Made by a program: the position numbers and the translations under genes | Notes under the pieces: generated by a model | Seen by the model: only the letters and a program-made list of their open reading frames with translations | Database searches by the model: none | Told to the model about the DNA's origin: nothing | Shown here: positions 7,936 through 16,771 of the stretch, piece by piece | How the letters are laid out: each line of letters starts with the position of its first letter | Numbering within the stretch: the first letter of the stretch is position 1 | Assembly (NCBI RefSeq): GCF_042677045.1 | Contig: NZ_JBHTIH010000002.1 | Coordinates: forward strand, 62,001-126,000 | Length of the DNA stretch: 64,000 nucleotides | Source: Lysobacter_K koreensis | GTDB taxonomy: Bacteria; Pseudomonadota; Gammaproteobacteria; Xanthomonadales; Xanthomonadaceae | Reading direction: 5' to 3'

Positions 7936-10147
7936 ACCCACGCGGCAACAACCCACCCCGCGTCGCCCGGCTGCCGACATACGCGTCCAAGTCCTTGAAC
8001 GACAAGCTCATCGTGCGCGCGCCCGAGTAGACACTCAGCGTCGCGCCCGGTGCCACCACCGCGACCGCGACCACGTGCTCTGTGCCGAGCTTGGCCTTGG
8101 GGATGTCGATCAGCTTGTTGCCCTTGCCCTTGTCCAGCTCGGGCAGTTCGGCGACCGGGAACGCGATCAGGTGCCCGGCGCTGGTGACCACCACCACCCG
8201 GTCGGTTTCGACACTGCCGACCGCGGCGGGCGCGATCACCTTCGCGTTCGGGGTCAGCGACAGCATCGCCTTGCCGGCCTTGTTGCGGCCGGTGAGGTTC
8301 TCGAAACGGGTGACGAAGCCGTAGCCGTGGCTCGACATCAGCACGAAACGGCTGTCGTTGTCGCCGCTGGCGAGCGCCTGGAACGACGCGCCCGGCGCCA
8401 GCGAAAAACGCCCGGTCAGCGGCTCGCCGTTGCCGCGCGCCGACGGCAGGCCGTGCACGATGGTCGAGTAGCTGCGCCCGGTGGAGTCCAGGAACGCGAC
8501 CTGCTGGGTGCTGCGCGCCTTCGCCGATCCGAGCAGGCCGTCGCCGTCGCGGTAGCTGAGAGTGGCCGCGTCGATGTCGTGGCCCTTGGCCGCACGCACC
8601 CAGCCCTTCTGGCTCAGCACCACGGTCATCGGCTCGCTGGGCACCAGTTCGGTCTCGCTCAACGCCTGCGCCGCGCCGCGGGCGACCAGCGGCGAGCGGC
8701 GCGGGTCGCCGAACTTCTTGGCGTCGGCCAGCAGTTCGTCCTTGACCAGTTTCTTGAGCTTGGCCTTGCTGGCCAGCGTGGCGATGATCTTCTCGCGCTC
8801 GGCGGCCAGGTCGGCTTGTTCGCCGCGGATCTTCATTTCCTCCAGCCGCGCCAGCTGGCGCAGCTTGGTCTCGAGGATGTAGTCGGTCTGCTCCTCGCCC
8901 AGCGCGAACCGCGCCATCAGCACCGGCTTGGGCTCGTCCTCGCTGCGGATGATGCGGATCACCTCATCCAGGTTGAGGAACGCGACCAGCAGGCCTTCGA
9001 GCAAGTGCAGGCGGCGATCGACGCGCTCGAGGCGGTGATTGAGGCGCCGGGTCACGGTGTCGGTGCGGAACGCCAGCCACTCGCTCAGGAACGCCTTCAG
9101 GCCCTTGACCTGCGGACGGCCATCGAGGCCGATCACGTTCATGTTGACCCGGTAGCTCTTCTCCAGGTCGGTCGTCGCGAACAGGTGACCCATCAGCTGC
9201 TCGGCATCGACCCGGTTGCTGCGCGGCACCAGCACGATCCGGGTCGGGTTGGCGTGGTCGGACTCGTCGCGCAGGTCCTCCAGCCACGGCAACTTCTTGG
9301 CGCGCATCTGCTGCGCGATCTGCTCGATGATCTTGCCCGGCGAGGCCTGGTAGGGCAGCGCGGTGATGACGAAGTTCTGCGCTTCCTTCACCCACACCGC
9401 GCGCGCACGGATGCTGCCCAGGCCGGTCTCGTACATGGCCAGCAGGTCGGCCGCGGGGGTGATGATCTCCGCCGCAGTCGGGTAGTCCGGTCCGCGCACG
9501 TGCTCGCACAGGTCGCGGGTGCTCGCGTCAGGGTCGTCGAGCAGGCGCACGCAGGCGCTGACGATCTCGTTGAGGTTGTGCGGCGGCACGTCGGTGGCCA
9601 TGCCCACCGCGATGCCGGTGGTGCCGTTGAGCAGCAGGTGCGGCAGTCGCGCCGGCATCCAGGTCGGTTCTTCGAGGGTGCCGTCGAAGTTCGGGTCCCA
9701 GTCCACGGTGCCCTGGCCGAGTTCGCCCAGCAGCACCTCGGCGATCGGAGTCAGCTTGGATTCGGTATAGCGCATCGCCGCGAACGACTTGGGGTCGTCG
9801 GACGAGCCGAAGTTGCCCTGGCCCTCGACCAGCGGGTAGCGGTACGAGAACGGCTGCGCCATCAGCACCATCGCCTCGTAGCAGGCGCTGTCGCCGTGCG
9901 GGTGGTACTTGCCGATTACGTCGCCGATCGTGCGCGCGGACTTCTTCGGCTTGGCGCCGGCGGCCAGGCCCAGCTCGCTCATCGCGTAGATGATGCGGCG
10001 CTGCACCGGCTTGAGGCCGTCGCCGAGGAACGGCAGCGCGCGATCGAGCACCACGTACATCGAGTAGTCGAGGTAGGCGCGTTCGGCGTACTCGCGCAGC
10101 GGGATCTGTTCGAAACCGTGGAAAACCGGGCGGACGGGTTCAGTCAT
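7904..10147 (-). CDS. parC: DNA topoisomerase IV subunit A
   Basis: 747 residues, the usual ParC length. The N-terminal breakage-reunion domain shows LKPVQRRIIYAM (47-56), KYHPHGDSACYEAM (80-93) and the catalytic tyrosine Y127 in AAMRYTESK. Quinolone-determining positions are wild-type-like (Ser87 and Glu91, equivalent to E. coli S80 and E84). The C-terminal part has beta-pinwheel repeats, shorter than GyrA and without a GyrA box, which favours ParC. With ParE it decatenates daughter chromosomes. The ATG at 10147 begins MTEPVRPVFHG. Odd: its last ten codons are duplicated downstream. Confidence 0.97.
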   Translation of the reverse strand: MTEPVRPVFHGFEQIPLREYAERAYLDYSMYVVLDRALPFLGDGLKPVQRRIIYAMSELGLAAGAKPKKSARTIGDVIGKYHPHGDSACYEAMVLMAQPFSYRYPLVEGQGNFGSSDDPKSFAAMRYTESKLTPIAEVLLGELGQGTVDWDPNFDGTLEEPTWMPARLPHLLLNGTTGIAVGMATDVPPHNLNEIVSACVRLLDDPDASTRDLCEHVRGPDYPTAAEIITPAADLLAMYETGLGSIRARAVWVKEAQNFVITALPYQASPGKIIEQIAQQMRAKKLPWLEDLRDESDHANPTRIVLVPRSNRVDAEQLMGHLFATTDLEKSYRVNMNVIGLDGRPQVKGLKAFLSEWLAFRTDTVTRRLNHRLERVDRRLHLLEGLLVAFLNLDEVIRIIRSEDEPKPVLMARFALGEEQTDYILETKLRQLARLEEMKIRGEQADLAAEREKIIATLASKAKLKKLVKDELLADAKKFGDPRRSPLVARGAAQALSETELVPSEPMTVVLSQKGWVRAAKGHDIDAATLSYRDGDGLLGSAKARSTQQVAFLDSTGRSYSTIVHGLPSARGNGEPLTGRFSLAPGASFQALASGDNDSRFVLMSSHGYGFVTRFENLTGRNKAGKAMLSLTPNAKVIAPAAVGSVETDRVVVVTSAGHLIAFPVAELPELDKGKGNKLIDIPKAKLGTEHVVAVAVVAPGATLSVYSGARTMSLSFKDLDAYVGSRATRGGLLPRGWQKVDGLHVE

Positions 10148-10489
10148 GGGGCGGTGCGGCTCGGAGGATTGCGTCGGGCCGATTCTACCGGGGCGCTCGG
10201 CCCGGTTTCCTGCGATCACGACGCTGCCGCCCGGCATTGCCGCCGTCTCGCGCGTCGAATCGCATCCACGGCGGCCGCCGCGCCGTATAGGTGACATCGG
10301 ATCGGCATAGGGGTCACGGCCATTTTCCACTCCCATCTGCCGGAGCAGACCGCGTCCGCCAGGCCGCGTTGGGCGCGGTCGGGACAGCGTTGGCTGGTCC
10401 GCCGCAGCCTCCGCGCTCCCCCCGCTCGACACACGGCACCCAACCCATGCCTACAATCGGCGGGTGCGCGATTCAACGACGGGGCAGGG
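10148..10489. other. Intergenic region between parC and the ECF sigma gene
   Basis: 342 bases separating divergent genes. It must hold the parC and sigma promoters. A -10-like TACAAT lies at 10452-10457, 32 bases before the sigma ATG, without a convincing -35. Nothing else is recognisable. Confidence 0.5.
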
Positions 10490-11059
10490 ATGAGCGAGAC
10501 CATTCACGATCACGGTGCCGCCGAGACACTGGCCAGAACCCTGGGTGCGATTGCCAATGGCGATCGCGCCGCGTTCGAGCAGTTGTACCGGGCGACCTCG
10601 TCGAAGTTGTTCGGGGTCTGCCTGCGCGTGCTGCCCGACCGCGACGAGGCCCAGGACGTGCTGCAGGAGGCCTATGCCACGGTCTGGAGCAAGGCCGCGC
10701 AGTTCGACGCCAGCCGCGCCAGTGCGATCACCTGGCTGGCGATGATCGCGCGCAACAAGGCCATCGACCGCATCCGCGCCACCCCGGCGCGCAACCGCAG
10801 CGCGCCGCTGGAATGGGCCGACGAAGTCGCCGATAGCGCGCCCTCGCCGCTGGCCGCCACCGAACACGCTACCGACAACGCGCGCCTGGGAGCCTGCATG
10901 GAGCAGCTCGACCCGCGCCGGCGTTCGCTGATCCGGGTCGCATTCTTCGAAGGTGCCACTTACGAGGAACTCGCGGCGCGGGTCGGTTCGCCGCTGGGTT
11001 CGGTCAAGAGCTGGATCCGGCGCGGCCTGCTGCAGCTGCGCGCGTGCCTTGAGCAATGA
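10490..11059 (+). CDS. ECF RNA polymerase sigma factor (SigK-like)
   Basis: 189 residues. Region 2 is visible as FEQLYRATSSKLFGVCLRVL, DEAQDVLQEAYATVWSKA and ITWLAMIARNKAIDRIR; region 4 as FFEGATYEELAARVG then GSVKSWIRRGLLQLR (HTH). This is the ECF sigma-70 layout related to SigK/RpoE-like factors paired with RskA anti-sigmas. It overlaps the following anti-sigma gene by four bases (ATGA), the standard coupling that keeps the two in balance. A good purine-rich RBS (GGGGCAGGG) precedes the ATG. The target promoters are not identifiable here. Confidence 0.93.
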   Translation: MSETIHDHGAAETLARTLGAIANGDRAAFEQLYRATSSKLFGVCLRVLPDRDEAQDVLQEAYATVWSKAAQFDASRASAITWLAMIARNKAIDRIRATPARNRSAPLEWADEVADSAPSPLAATEHATDNARLGACMEQLDPRRRSLIRVAFFEGATYEELAARVGSPLGSVKSWIRRGLLQLRACLEQ

Positions 11060-11832
11060 ACATGAGCGACGAACAATTCCAGCACGAGCCGCCCAGCGAC
11101 GACCTGCTGGCCGCCGAGTACGTGGTCGGCGTGCTCGATGCCGCCGCGCGCCGCGCCGCGCAGGCACGCATCGATGGCGAGCCGGCGTTCGCCGCGCTGG
11201 TCCTCGCCTGGGAGCAGCGCTTCGCCGCGCTGCTCGACGGGATCGACCCGGTCACCGTGCCCGAACAGGTCTGGCTGCGGTTGCGTGCGCGCCTGGGCTG
11301 GTCGCCGGTCGAAGGCGGCAAGCGTGGCGCGTGGCAGAGCGTCGGCTTCTGGCGCGCGGCGACCGCGGTGGCTGCGGCTGCCGCGATCGGTGCGGTGGTC
11401 ATCGGCCGCATTCCGCAGGCGCCAGTGCCGGCACCGCAGCCGCCGCAGGTGGTGGTGCAACCCGCGCCCACGCCCGCACCGGAAGAAGCCGCCGCCAAGC
11501 CGGTTACCACGCTCGCCCACGACGACGGCACGCCGGGCTGGCTGGCGTCGATCGACCTCGCGCGCGGCAGCGTGCTGATGGTGCCGGTACCGGCCGCGGC
11601 CGACGCCCAAGGGCGCGTGCCCGAGCTGTGGTTGATCCCGGCCGGCGAAGCGCCGCGCTCGCTCGGTCTGGTCTCGATCGACAAGGCGCACAGCGTGTCG
11701 GTGCCGGCCGACATCCGTCGCGCATTGGCGGTGGGATCGACGCTGGCGATCACTTTGGAACCGCAGGGCGGCGCGCCGCAGGGCGTGCCGACCGGGCCGA
11801 TCATCGCCAAGGGCGGCATCCAGATCATCTGA
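11056..11832 (+). CDS. Anti-sigma factor, RskA family
   Basis: 258 residues. The cytoplasmic anti-sigma domain is seen in DDLLAAEYVVGVLDAAARR; there is one membrane segment around residues 97-116 (AATAVAAAAAIGAVVIG). A Pro/Ala-rich linker follows, then a periplasmic RskA domain ending VPTGPIIAKGGIQII with the characteristic ITLEPQGGAPQG. It would hold the upstream sigma factor at the membrane and release it after regulated proteolysis. The start codon overlaps the sigma stop. The C-terminal GAPQGVPTGPI pattern is typical of this family in proteobacteria. Confidence 0.92.
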   Translation: MNMSDEQFQHEPPSDDLLAAEYVVGVLDAAARRAAQARIDGEPAFAALVLAWEQRFAALLDGIDPVTVPEQVWLRLRARLGWSPVEGGKRGAWQSVGFWRAATAVAAAAAIGAVVIGRIPQAPVPAPQPPQVVVQPAPTPAPEEAAAKPVTTLAHDDGTPGWLASIDLARGSVLMVPVPAAADAQGRVPELWLIPAGEAPRSLGLVSIDKAHSVSVPADIRRALAVGSTLAITLEPQGGAPQGVPTGPIIAKGGIQII

Positions 11833-11887
11833 TCGCAAGGCCGCGGCGCGCATGCGTTCGGGGCGGGAAAAAGAGCGTGGCGACGTG

Positions 11888-11919
11888 TTGACATCCACCA
11901 CGCCGCAACGCAACATACG
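11888..11919 (+). promoter_or_regulatory. Probable sigma-70 promoter of tRNA-Leu
   Basis: A TTGACA -35 hexamer at 11888-11893 is followed 18-20 bases later by AACATA/CATACG as a poor -10, then a GC-rich discriminator. It sits about 30 bases before the tRNA 5' end. Confidence 0.5.
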
Positions 11920-11948
11920 CGCCCCGCACAGCCCAATCGTGCGGGTTT

Positions 11949-12035
11949 GCCCGGGTGGCGGAATTGGTAGACGCACTAGCTTCAGGTGCTAGCGGGGGCA
12001 ACTCCGTGGAGGTTCGAGTCCTCTCCCGGGCACCA
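11949..12035 (+). tRNA. tRNA-Leu(CAG)
   Basis: An 87-nt cloverleaf with encoded CCA. The acceptor stem GCCCGGG/CCCGGGC, D-arm, anticodon stem CTAGC/GCTAG with loop TTCAGGT (anticodon CAG at 11983-11985), a long variable arm typical of Leu tRNAs, and GGTTCGAGTCC T-arm are all visible. It reads CTG, the dominant Leu codon in this GC-rich genome. Confidence 0.98.
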
Positions 12036-12071
12036 ACATCGTCCGACGACTACCGCGTCGGACACACAACG

Positions 12072-12095
12072 AACCTCGCCTCGGCGGGGTTTTTT
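12072..12095 (+). terminator. Rho-independent terminator after tRNA-Leu
   Basis: GC-rich hairpin (AACCTCGCC paired with GGCGGGGTT) followed by six T residues, 36 bases past the tRNA 3' end. Confidence 0.8.
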
Positions 12096-12260
12096 GTTGG
12101 GCGATCCACCGCGGCGCATAAGCGGCGGCATGCCATGCGCGACATGGCCCCCTTGCCTGGGTCGCGACTTTGGGGCGCGGGGGCTGGCGGCCAATGTGTT
12201 CACGTCATGTCGAAATTTCTCGCGGCACACTGCGTGCCAGACAAGGAAGCTGGAGACGCC

Positions 12261-12509
12261 ATGTCCGACCGCGAACGACGCAGCAAGACCGATGAGGAAA
12301 GCGCCGCCGATCTGAGGGCCGGGCTCACCCACGAGCAACTGAACGCCCTGCACACCCTGGAGCACTTCGGCTGGACCTTGCGGTTCGTGCGGCGGCCACT
12401 GTTCCTGGATCCGATCCCGGTGGTGTTCTTTCGCGACGGCACGCGCTTCGCGGTGCTCGAGGCGGACGGCACGGCCAACGAGAATCCCGGCTTCAAGATT
12501 CGTCCTTGA
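12261..12509 (+). CDS. Small conserved-looking protein of unknown function
   Basis: 82 residues starting MSDRERRSKTDEES. There is a charged N-terminus, then a compact globular part with THEQLNALHTLEHFGWTLRFVRRPLF and a VVFFRDGTRFAVLEADG strand-turn-strand. No signal peptide or membrane segment is present. A Shine-Dalgarno-like GGAAGCTGGAGA lies upstream of the ATG at 12261. A longer in-frame reading would run through the tRNA and is rejected. It is 50 bases before rnr on the same strand and may be co-transcribed. I do not recognise the family. Confidence 0.7.
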   Translation: MSDRERRSKTDEESAADLRAGLTHEQLNALHTLEHFGWTLRFVRRPLFLDPIPVVFFRDGTRFAVLEADGTANENPGFKIRP

Positions 12510-12559
12510 GTGCCCGCGTCGACACGGGCCTTTGACGACCGGGGTGTAACATCCGGCCG

Positions 12560-15076
12560 ATGACAAAACCCCCCAGCAAGCGCGGTTCCGGCCGCGGCAG
12601 CAAGACCCCCGGCAAAGCCGGCCCCGCCAAGACCAGCGCCGCGCGCGGCGACCAATCCGGCAAGCCGTCCAGCGGCCCCGGTGGCAAGCGTTCCGGCGGC
12701 CCGGCTGGCAAGCGCCCCGGATGGATGCCCGAACCGCCGCCGCGCGGATTCAAACCAGCGCACCCCACATCACCGCGTGCCCGGCCGCTGCAGCCGATGC
12801 CCGCCGCCGGCGCGCATCCGCCCGGGCACGACCCCTATGCCGACCGCGAGGCACGGCGCTACGAGCAGCCCATCGCCAGCCGCGAAATGATCGTGCAACT
12901 GCTGGCCGCCGCCGATGGCCCGATGGCGATCGAGGAACTGGCGCAGAAGCTCGCGCTGATCGAACCCGACCGCTTCGATGCCCTGACCAACCGCCTGCGC
13001 GCGATGGTCCGCGACGGCCAGTTGCTGCAGAACCGCAAGGGCGCGTTCGCACCGGCCGAGCGCATGGACTTGATCCCGGGCGTGGTGATCGCCAACCCGG
13101 ACGGCTTCGGCTTCCTGCGCCCGGAGGCCGGCGGTGGCGACGACCTGTTCCTGTCGCCGTTCGAGATGCGCAAGGTCATGCACGGCGACCGCGTACTCGC
13201 CTGCGTCACCGGCATGGACCGCCGCGGCCGCCGCGAAGGCGCGATCGTCGAGGTGCTGGAACGCCGGCTCAATCGCCTGATCGGCCGCTACACGGTGGAG
13301 GCCGGGATCGGTTTCGTGGTCCCCGACGACCGCCGCATCCAGCGCAACGTGCTGATCCCGCCGGAGTCGCGCGGCGACGCGCAGCACGGCCAGCTGGTGG
13401 TCGCCGAACTGGTGCAGGCGCCGGATGCGCAGCGCCCGCCGATCGGCCGCGTGCTGACCGTGCTGGGCGACAAGCTGACCGCGTCGCTGGCGGTGCAGGC
13501 GGCGATCCACGGCCACGAGATCCCGCACGAGTTCTCCCCGGAAGTATTGGCCGAAGCCGCCGCGGTGCCGATCACCGTCGATGCCGCCACCGCGGCGACA
13601 CGCGTCGACCTGCGCGCATTGCCGCTGGTCACCATCGACGGCGAGGACGCCAAGGACTTCGACGACGCGGTCTACTGCGAGCCCAACCGCGACGGCTTCC
13701 GGCTGGTGGTCGCGATCGCCGACGTCTCGGCATACGTCAAGCCCGGCACGCCGCTGGACGTCGAAGCCACGCGGCGCGCGACCTCGGTGTACTTCCCCGG
13801 TTTCGTGGTGCCGATGCTGCCGGAGACCTTGTCGAATGGCATTTGCTCGCTCAAGCCCAAGGTCGACCGCCTGTGCTTCGTCTGCGACATGCAGATCGAC
13901 CGCAAGGGCGAGGTCACCCGGTCGAAGTTCTACGAGGCGGTGATGAACTCGCACGCGCGCCTGACCTACACCCAGGTCTGGCACGCGGTGATGCCGATCC
14001 CGGCGGAAGGCGACGCGGTGCTGCAGGAACAGCACGACGAGGCGATCGCGCAGATCGGCTCGCTGCTGCCGCATATCCAGCGCCTCCACCAGCTGTTCGC
14101 GATCCTGTCGAAGGCACGCGAGCACCGTGGCGCGATCGAGTTCGAGTCCAGCGAGGTGCGGTTCGTGCTCGGCACGCAGGGCGAGGTGGTGCAGGCCGGC
14201 ATGCTGCAGCGCAACGACGCGCACAAGCTGATCGAGGAATGCATGATCGCGGCGAACGTGGAGGCGGCGAAGTTCCTGCTCGCAACCCAGGTGCCGGCGC
14301 CTTACCGCGTCCACGACCGGCCGCCGGAGTCCAAGTACGCCGACCTGCAGGAGTTCCTCAAGGAATTCAAGCTGAAGATGCCGGCGTGGGCGCAGGTGCA
14401 CCCGCGCGATTTCACCCAGTTACTGAAGAAGGTGCGCGAGCGCGCCGACGCGGCCCTGATCGAATCGGTATTGCTGCGCAGCCAGAGCCTGGCGGTATAC
14501 CAGCCCGACAACCTCGGCCACTTCGGCCTGGCGCTGGAGGCGTACGCGCACTTTACCTCGCCGATCCGGCGCTACCCCGACCTGCTGGTGCACCGCGCGA
14601 TCAAGCACGTGCTCAGCGGCGCCAAGGCCGACGACTACCCGTACTCGCCGCGCGAGATGACGGCGCTGTCGCTGCAAAGTTCCGAGCGCTCGCGCCGCGC
14701 CGACGAGGCCGCGCGCGAGGTCGACGAGCGCTACCGTGCGGCGTGGATGGAGCAGCATGTCGGCGGGCAGTTCGAAGGCACGATCAGCGGCGTGACCAGC
14801 TTCGGTCTGTTCATCGAGCTCGACGACTCCAAGGTCAACGGCCTGGTGCACGTGACCCAGCTGCCGAACGACTTCTACCACTTCGACCCGATCCGCAAGA
14901 CCCTGACCGGCGAGCGCACCGGCCGCGAGTTCCGGCTCGGCGACCGGCTCAGCATCATCGTGCTCAAGGCCAGCGTCGAGGACCGCAAGATCGACTTCCG
15001 TCTGGTCGAGGAGCCGGGCGTCAAGCCGCTGCCGGCGCGCGGGCAGCCGGCGAAGCGGACCAAGGCGAAGTACTAA
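12560..15076 (+). CDS. rnr: Ribonuclease R
   Basis: 838 residues. A Lys/Gly/Pro-rich disordered N-terminal extension (1-90) precedes a winged-helix segment. Cold-shock domains follow, then the RNB catalytic domain with DGEDAKDFDDAVYC (about 357-370), whose aspartates bind Mg2+, and a C-terminal S1 domain (GTISGVTSFGLFIEL) with a basic tail. It is the 3'-5' exoribonuclease that degrades structured RNA, tmRNA-tagged messages and rRNA fragments. It lies upstream of rlmB, the classical gammaproteobacterial rnr-rlmB order. Confidence 0.97.
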   Translation: MTKPPSKRGSGRGSKTPGKAGPAKTSAARGDQSGKPSSGPGGKRSGGPAGKRPGWMPEPPPRGFKPAHPTSPRARPLQPMPAAGAHPPGHDPYADREARRYEQPIASREMIVQLLAAADGPMAIEELAQKLALIEPDRFDALTNRLRAMVRDGQLLQNRKGAFAPAERMDLIPGVVIANPDGFGFLRPEAGGGDDLFLSPFEMRKVMHGDRVLACVTGMDRRGRREGAIVEVLERRLNRLIGRYTVEAGIGFVVPDDRRIQRNVLIPPESRGDAQHGQLVVAELVQAPDAQRPPIGRVLTVLGDKLTASLAVQAAIHGHEIPHEFSPEVLAEAAAVPITVDAATAATRVDLRALPLVTIDGEDAKDFDDAVYCEPNRDGFRLVVAIADVSAYVKPGTPLDVEATRRATSVYFPGFVVPMLPETLSNGICSLKPKVDRLCFVCDMQIDRKGEVTRSKFYEAVMNSHARLTYTQVWHAVMPIPAEGDAVLQEQHDEAIAQIGSLLPHIQRLHQLFAILSKAREHRGAIEFESSEVRFVLGTQGEVVQAGMLQRNDAHKLIEECMIAANVEAAKFLLATQVPAPYRVHDRPPESKYADLQEFLKEFKLKMPAWAQVHPRDFTQLLKKVRERADAALIESVLLRSQSLAVYQPDNLGHFGLALEAYAHFTSPIRRYPDLLVHRAIKHVLSGAKADDYPYSPREMTALSLQSSERSRRADEAAREVDERYRAAWMEQHVGGQFEGTISGVTSFGLFIELDDSKVNGLVHVTQLPNDFYHFDPIRKTLTGERTGREFRLGDRLSIIVLKASVEDRKIDFRLVEEPGVKPLPARGQPAKRTKAKY

Positions 15077-15088
15077 GCAACCGCAGTC

Positions 15089-15160
15089 GTAGGGCGGGTT
15101 TTCAACCCGCCGCACGGTCCGCCGCATCGCCAGCAGCGGCGGGTTGAAAGCCCGCCCTAC
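15089..15160. repeat. GTAG-headed REP pair (BIME-like inverted repeat)
   Basis: GTAGGGCGGGTTTTCAACCCGCC is followed after 27 bases by its inverted partner ending CCCGCCCTAC. It lies between rnr and rlmB. The GTAG head is the signature of REP elements mobilised by RAYT transposases in Stenotrophomonas/Xanthomonas relatives. Confidence 0.85.
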
Positions 15161-15296
15161 GCCCGAAGGAGATTCCCTTGGGGGCGCCCGAACGAAGTCC
15201 CCTTAGGGGACAATGGCGGCCCTTCTCGATCGCGGTGTGCGCTCCGGCCCACCCCGACGCCAGCAGCGGCGGCTCCAACCCGCCCACGGAAACCCC

Positions 15297-16055
15297 ATGA
15301 GCCAGAAACAATGGATCGCCGGCATCAACGCGGTGGCGGCAGCGCTGGAACACGACGCCGCCAACGTGCGCGAGGTGCTGATCGAGGCCGGCGCCAAGAA
15401 CCCGCGCCTGACCGAGATCGAGGCCAACGCGCGCCGCCTCGACATCGACGTGCGCCGGGTCAACACCCAGGCGCTCGACGGCGTCGTCGGAGGCCTGCGC
15501 CACCAGGGCGTGGTCGCGCGCTACGCCGCGGTCAAGACCTGGAACGAGAACGAGCTGGAGGACCTGGTCGCCGCCGCCGACGGCCGCGCGCTGCTGCTGA
15601 TCCTCGACGGCGTGCAGGACCCGCACAACCTCGGCGCCTGCCTGCGCAGCGCGGCGGCCGCCGGCGCGACCGCGGTGCTGATCCCCAAGGACAAGTCGGT
15701 ACAGGTCAATGCGACCGTGCGCAAGACCTCGGCCGGTGCCGCCGACAGCATCCCGGTGGTGTCGGTCACCAACCTGGCGCGCGCGATGCGCGACCTGCAG
15801 CAGCTGGGCGTGTGGCTGTACGGCCTGGCCGGCGAAGCCGAGGCATCGATCTATTCGATCGACCTGCGCGGCAACGTCGCGCTGGTGCTCGGCGGCGAGG
15901 GCGATGGCCTGCGCCGGTTGACGCGCGAGAACTGCGACCAGCTGGTCAAGATCCCGATGCCGGGCGGCAGCGAGGTCGAGAGCCTCAACGTGTCGGTGGC
16001 GAGCGGCGTGACCTTGTTCGAGGCGGTTCGGCAGCGGGGCGTCGCTGCGACGTAG
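15297..16055 (+). CDS. rlmB: 23S rRNA (guanosine-2'-O)-methyltransferase RlmB
   Basis: 252 residues of the SpoU (SPOUT) family. The N-terminal substrate-binding domain (WIAGINAVAAAL) is followed by the knotted catalytic domain with DGVQDPHNLGACLRSA, NVALVLGGEGDGLRRL (SAM knot) and the terminal IPMPGGSEVESLNVSVA. It methylates G2251 of 23S rRNA in the peptidyl-transferase P-loop. MSQKQWIAG at 15297 was chosen because it aligns with the family start; the further upstream frame has no homology-like content. Confidence 0.95.
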   Translation: MSQKQWIAGINAVAAALEHDAANVREVLIEAGAKNPRLTEIEANARRLDIDVRRVNTQALDGVVGGLRHQGVVARYAAVKTWNENELEDLVAAADGRALLLILDGVQDPHNLGACLRSAAAAGATAVLIPKDKSVQVNATVRKTSAGAADSIPVVSVTNLARAMRDLQQLGVWLYGLAGEAEASIYSIDLRGNVALVLGGEGDGLRRLTRENCDQLVKIPMPGGSEVESLNVSVASGVTLFEAVRQRGVAAT

Positions 16056-16267
16056 TCGTCCAGCTTTCCTTCTCCCATTGGGAGAAGGTGCCCGAAGGGC
16101 GGATGAGGGTTCGGCGAAGCAGCAGAGGGTGAGCCTGCTTGGAATCACGTCAGCCTGATCGCTCGTACATGTGGGTAGCGCCATTGAGGTTCAGCGCCCA
16201 CAGCTCCGCCGAACCCTCACCCCAACCCCTTTCCCAAGGGGAGAGGGACTTCACAACACAACCGGAA

Positions 16268-16310
16268 GCGGGACGAGCCCGCCGCTCCAATCTCGTTCGG
16301 GGACGGCCCC
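16268..16310 (+). promoter_or_regulatory. Probable guanidine-II riboswitch (mini-ykkC), two ACGR-loop hairpins
   Basis: Two small hairpins lie 16 bases apart just upstream of the gdx RBS. The second (16299-16310) is GGGG-ACGG-CCCC, a perfect 4-bp stem closing an ACGG tetraloop. The first (16268-16282) is GCGGG-ACGAG-CCCGC, an ACGA loop with one extra G. Paired ACGR hairpins close to the ribosome-binding site of an SMR exporter are the definition of the guanidine-II class. The AAGGAG Shine-Dalgarno starts nine bases after hairpin 2, so ligand-stabilised kissing loops could expose it. The extra G in loop 1 departs from the usual tetraloop. Confidence 0.7.
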
Positions 16311-16332
16311 ATTCTGGATAAGGAGACGCGCC

Positions 16333-16650
16333 ATGCCCTGGATCATCCTGGTACTCGCCGGCCTGTTCGAAGTCGGCTGGGCGATCGGCCTCAAGTACAC
16401 CGACGGCTTCACGAAACTCTGGCCGACGGTTGGCACGGTCGCGGCGATGGCGATCAGCCTCGGCCTGCTCGGCATCGCGATGAAGTCGCTGCCGGTCGGC
16501 ACCGCCTACGCGATCTGGGTCGGGGTCGGCGCGGTCGGCACCGTGATCCTCGGCATCGTGCTGTTCGACGAGCCACTCAACGCGCTGCGCATCGGCAGCG
16601 TGGCGTTGATCGTCGCCGGACTGGTCGGCCTGAAGCTGGCGACGCCGTAG
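16333..16650 (+). CDS. gdx: Guanidinium exporter (SMR family, SugE/Gdx)
   Basis: 105 residues with four membrane helices. The active-site glutamate E13 sits in LAGLFEVGWAIGLKYTDGF, and helix 3 has GTAYAIWVGVGAVGT, both typical of the SugE/Gdx branch rather than EmrE. Gdx exchanges guanidinium for protons as an antiparallel dimer in the inner membrane. The guanidine-II-like leader immediately upstream supports this substrate. A clear AAGGAG lies eight bases before the ATG. The stop codon TAG is part of the GTAG head of a downstream REP element. Confidence 0.95.
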   Translation: MPWIILVLAGLFEVGWAIGLKYTDGFTKLWPTVGTVAAMAISLGLLGIAMKSLPVGTAYAIWVGVGAVGTVILGIVLFDEPLNALRIGSVALIVAGLVGLKLATP

Positions 16651-16766
16651 GGCGGGTTTTCAACCCGCCGTCTCGCCGCCCGGGCTCGCGAGGAATCGCA
16701 GTTTCGCAGCGGCATCCGGTACGCCGCGACGCCGGCATGGCAACGGCGGGTTGAAACCCGCCCTAC
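16647..16766. repeat. GTAG-headed REP pair between gdx and rnt
   Basis: GTAGGGCGGGTTTTCAACCCGCC and, 74 bases later, the inverted copy GGCGGGTTGAAACCCGCCCTAC form a large palindrome between converging genes. It may also act as a transcription end or mRNA-protecting element. Confidence 0.85.
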
Positions 16767-16771
16767 GCCGA

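Noticed and set aside
7664..10294. Long plus-strand open frame opposite parC
   Set aside because: Shadow of parC: composition is Arg/Ala/Gln-rich without motifs and its ends match no start or RBS.
11955..12509. Extended version of the 82-residue protein starting inside tRNA-Leu
   Set aside because: It would translate through a tRNA and its terminator; the ATG at 12261 with its own RBS is adequate.
16056..16332. Guanidine-I or guanidine-III riboswitch upstream of gdx
   Set aside because: The longer conserved cores of those classes are not seen; the paired ACGR hairpins fit guanidine-II better.
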